Below are positions 13,393-13,401 of a DNA stretch of 13,401 nucleotides, in pieces. The notes beneath the pieces were generated by a model. The model ran no database searches. It saw only the letters and a list, made by a program, of their open reading frames with translations, and was not told the origin of the DNA. Where the stretch lies: contig JAGAXP010000267.1 in the NCBI GenBank assembly GCA_017940955.1, positions 1 through 13,401 of the forward strand, read 5' to 3'. Position numbers and translations under genes: made by a program. The stretch comes from Oribacterium sp. Its GTDB lineage: Bacteria; Bacillota_A; Clostridia; Lachnospirales; Lachnospiraceae. The stretch's first letter is position 1; the number at the start of each line of letters is the position of its first letter.

Positions 13393-13401
13393 AGTGCTCA
13401 A

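Noticed and set aside
1..13401. CRISPR arrays, tRNA or rRNA genes
   Set aside because: Reading through the window, no regularly spaced direct repeats, no cloverleaf with TTC-A T-loop and CCA end, and no rRNA-like segments were seen.

Overview
The window looks like chromosomal DNA from a low-to-moderate GC anaerobic Firmicute, most likely a Lachnospiraceae member. This rests on AGGAGG-type ribosome sites throughout, the ribD-ribE-ribBA-ribH order behind an FMN riboswitch, a DUF1292 protein, a 'LIKDTT'-like short ORF and a lipoprotein reductase of the kind gut Clostridia use for anaerobic respiration. The species cannot be read from the sequence.

Layout. Positions 1-315 hold the C-terminal end of a short-chain dehydrogenase/reductase. 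Positions 508-2886 encode a full RecQ helicase with an extra C-terminal domain. It ends at a strong two-way terminator facing a small DUF1292 gene on the minus strand (2940-3215). Two different YbaK/ProX-type tRNA deacylase genes follow (3462-4004 and 4164-4640). The second leads a short cluster: a degenerate-looking 42-codon ORF, an ABM-fold monooxygenase-like protein and a glutaredoxin-like protein, closed by a terminator at 5442-5476.

The centre (5562-10145) is the riboflavin operon: promoter, FMN riboswitch, leader terminator, then ribD, ribE, ribBA and ribH. Together these enzymes turn GTP and ribulose 5-phosphate into riboflavin. The 5' edge of the riboswitch contains seven bases perfectly complementary to the terminator's 5' arm, so a transcription-antitermination switch can be read directly. 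RibD and RibE are both longer than usual, with hydrophilic insertions or tails.

The last part (10469-13206) is a divergent pair: a TetR-family regulator and a secreted lipoprotein with a covalent-FMN domain fused to a FAD reductase domain. The intergenic region holds a perfect 11-bp-arm palindrome at the reductase promoter and smaller inverted repeats nearer tetR, which suggests a substrate-responsive switch. The reductase lacks the Arg/His landmarks of fumarate reductase, so its electron acceptor is unknown. After its terminator lies a GC-rich block of nested hairpins (13255-13349) unlike the rest of the window, possibly the end of a mobile element.

Most of the window is ordinary housekeeping. 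The most promising leads are the TetR/flavinylated-reductase module and the hairpin block at the right edge.
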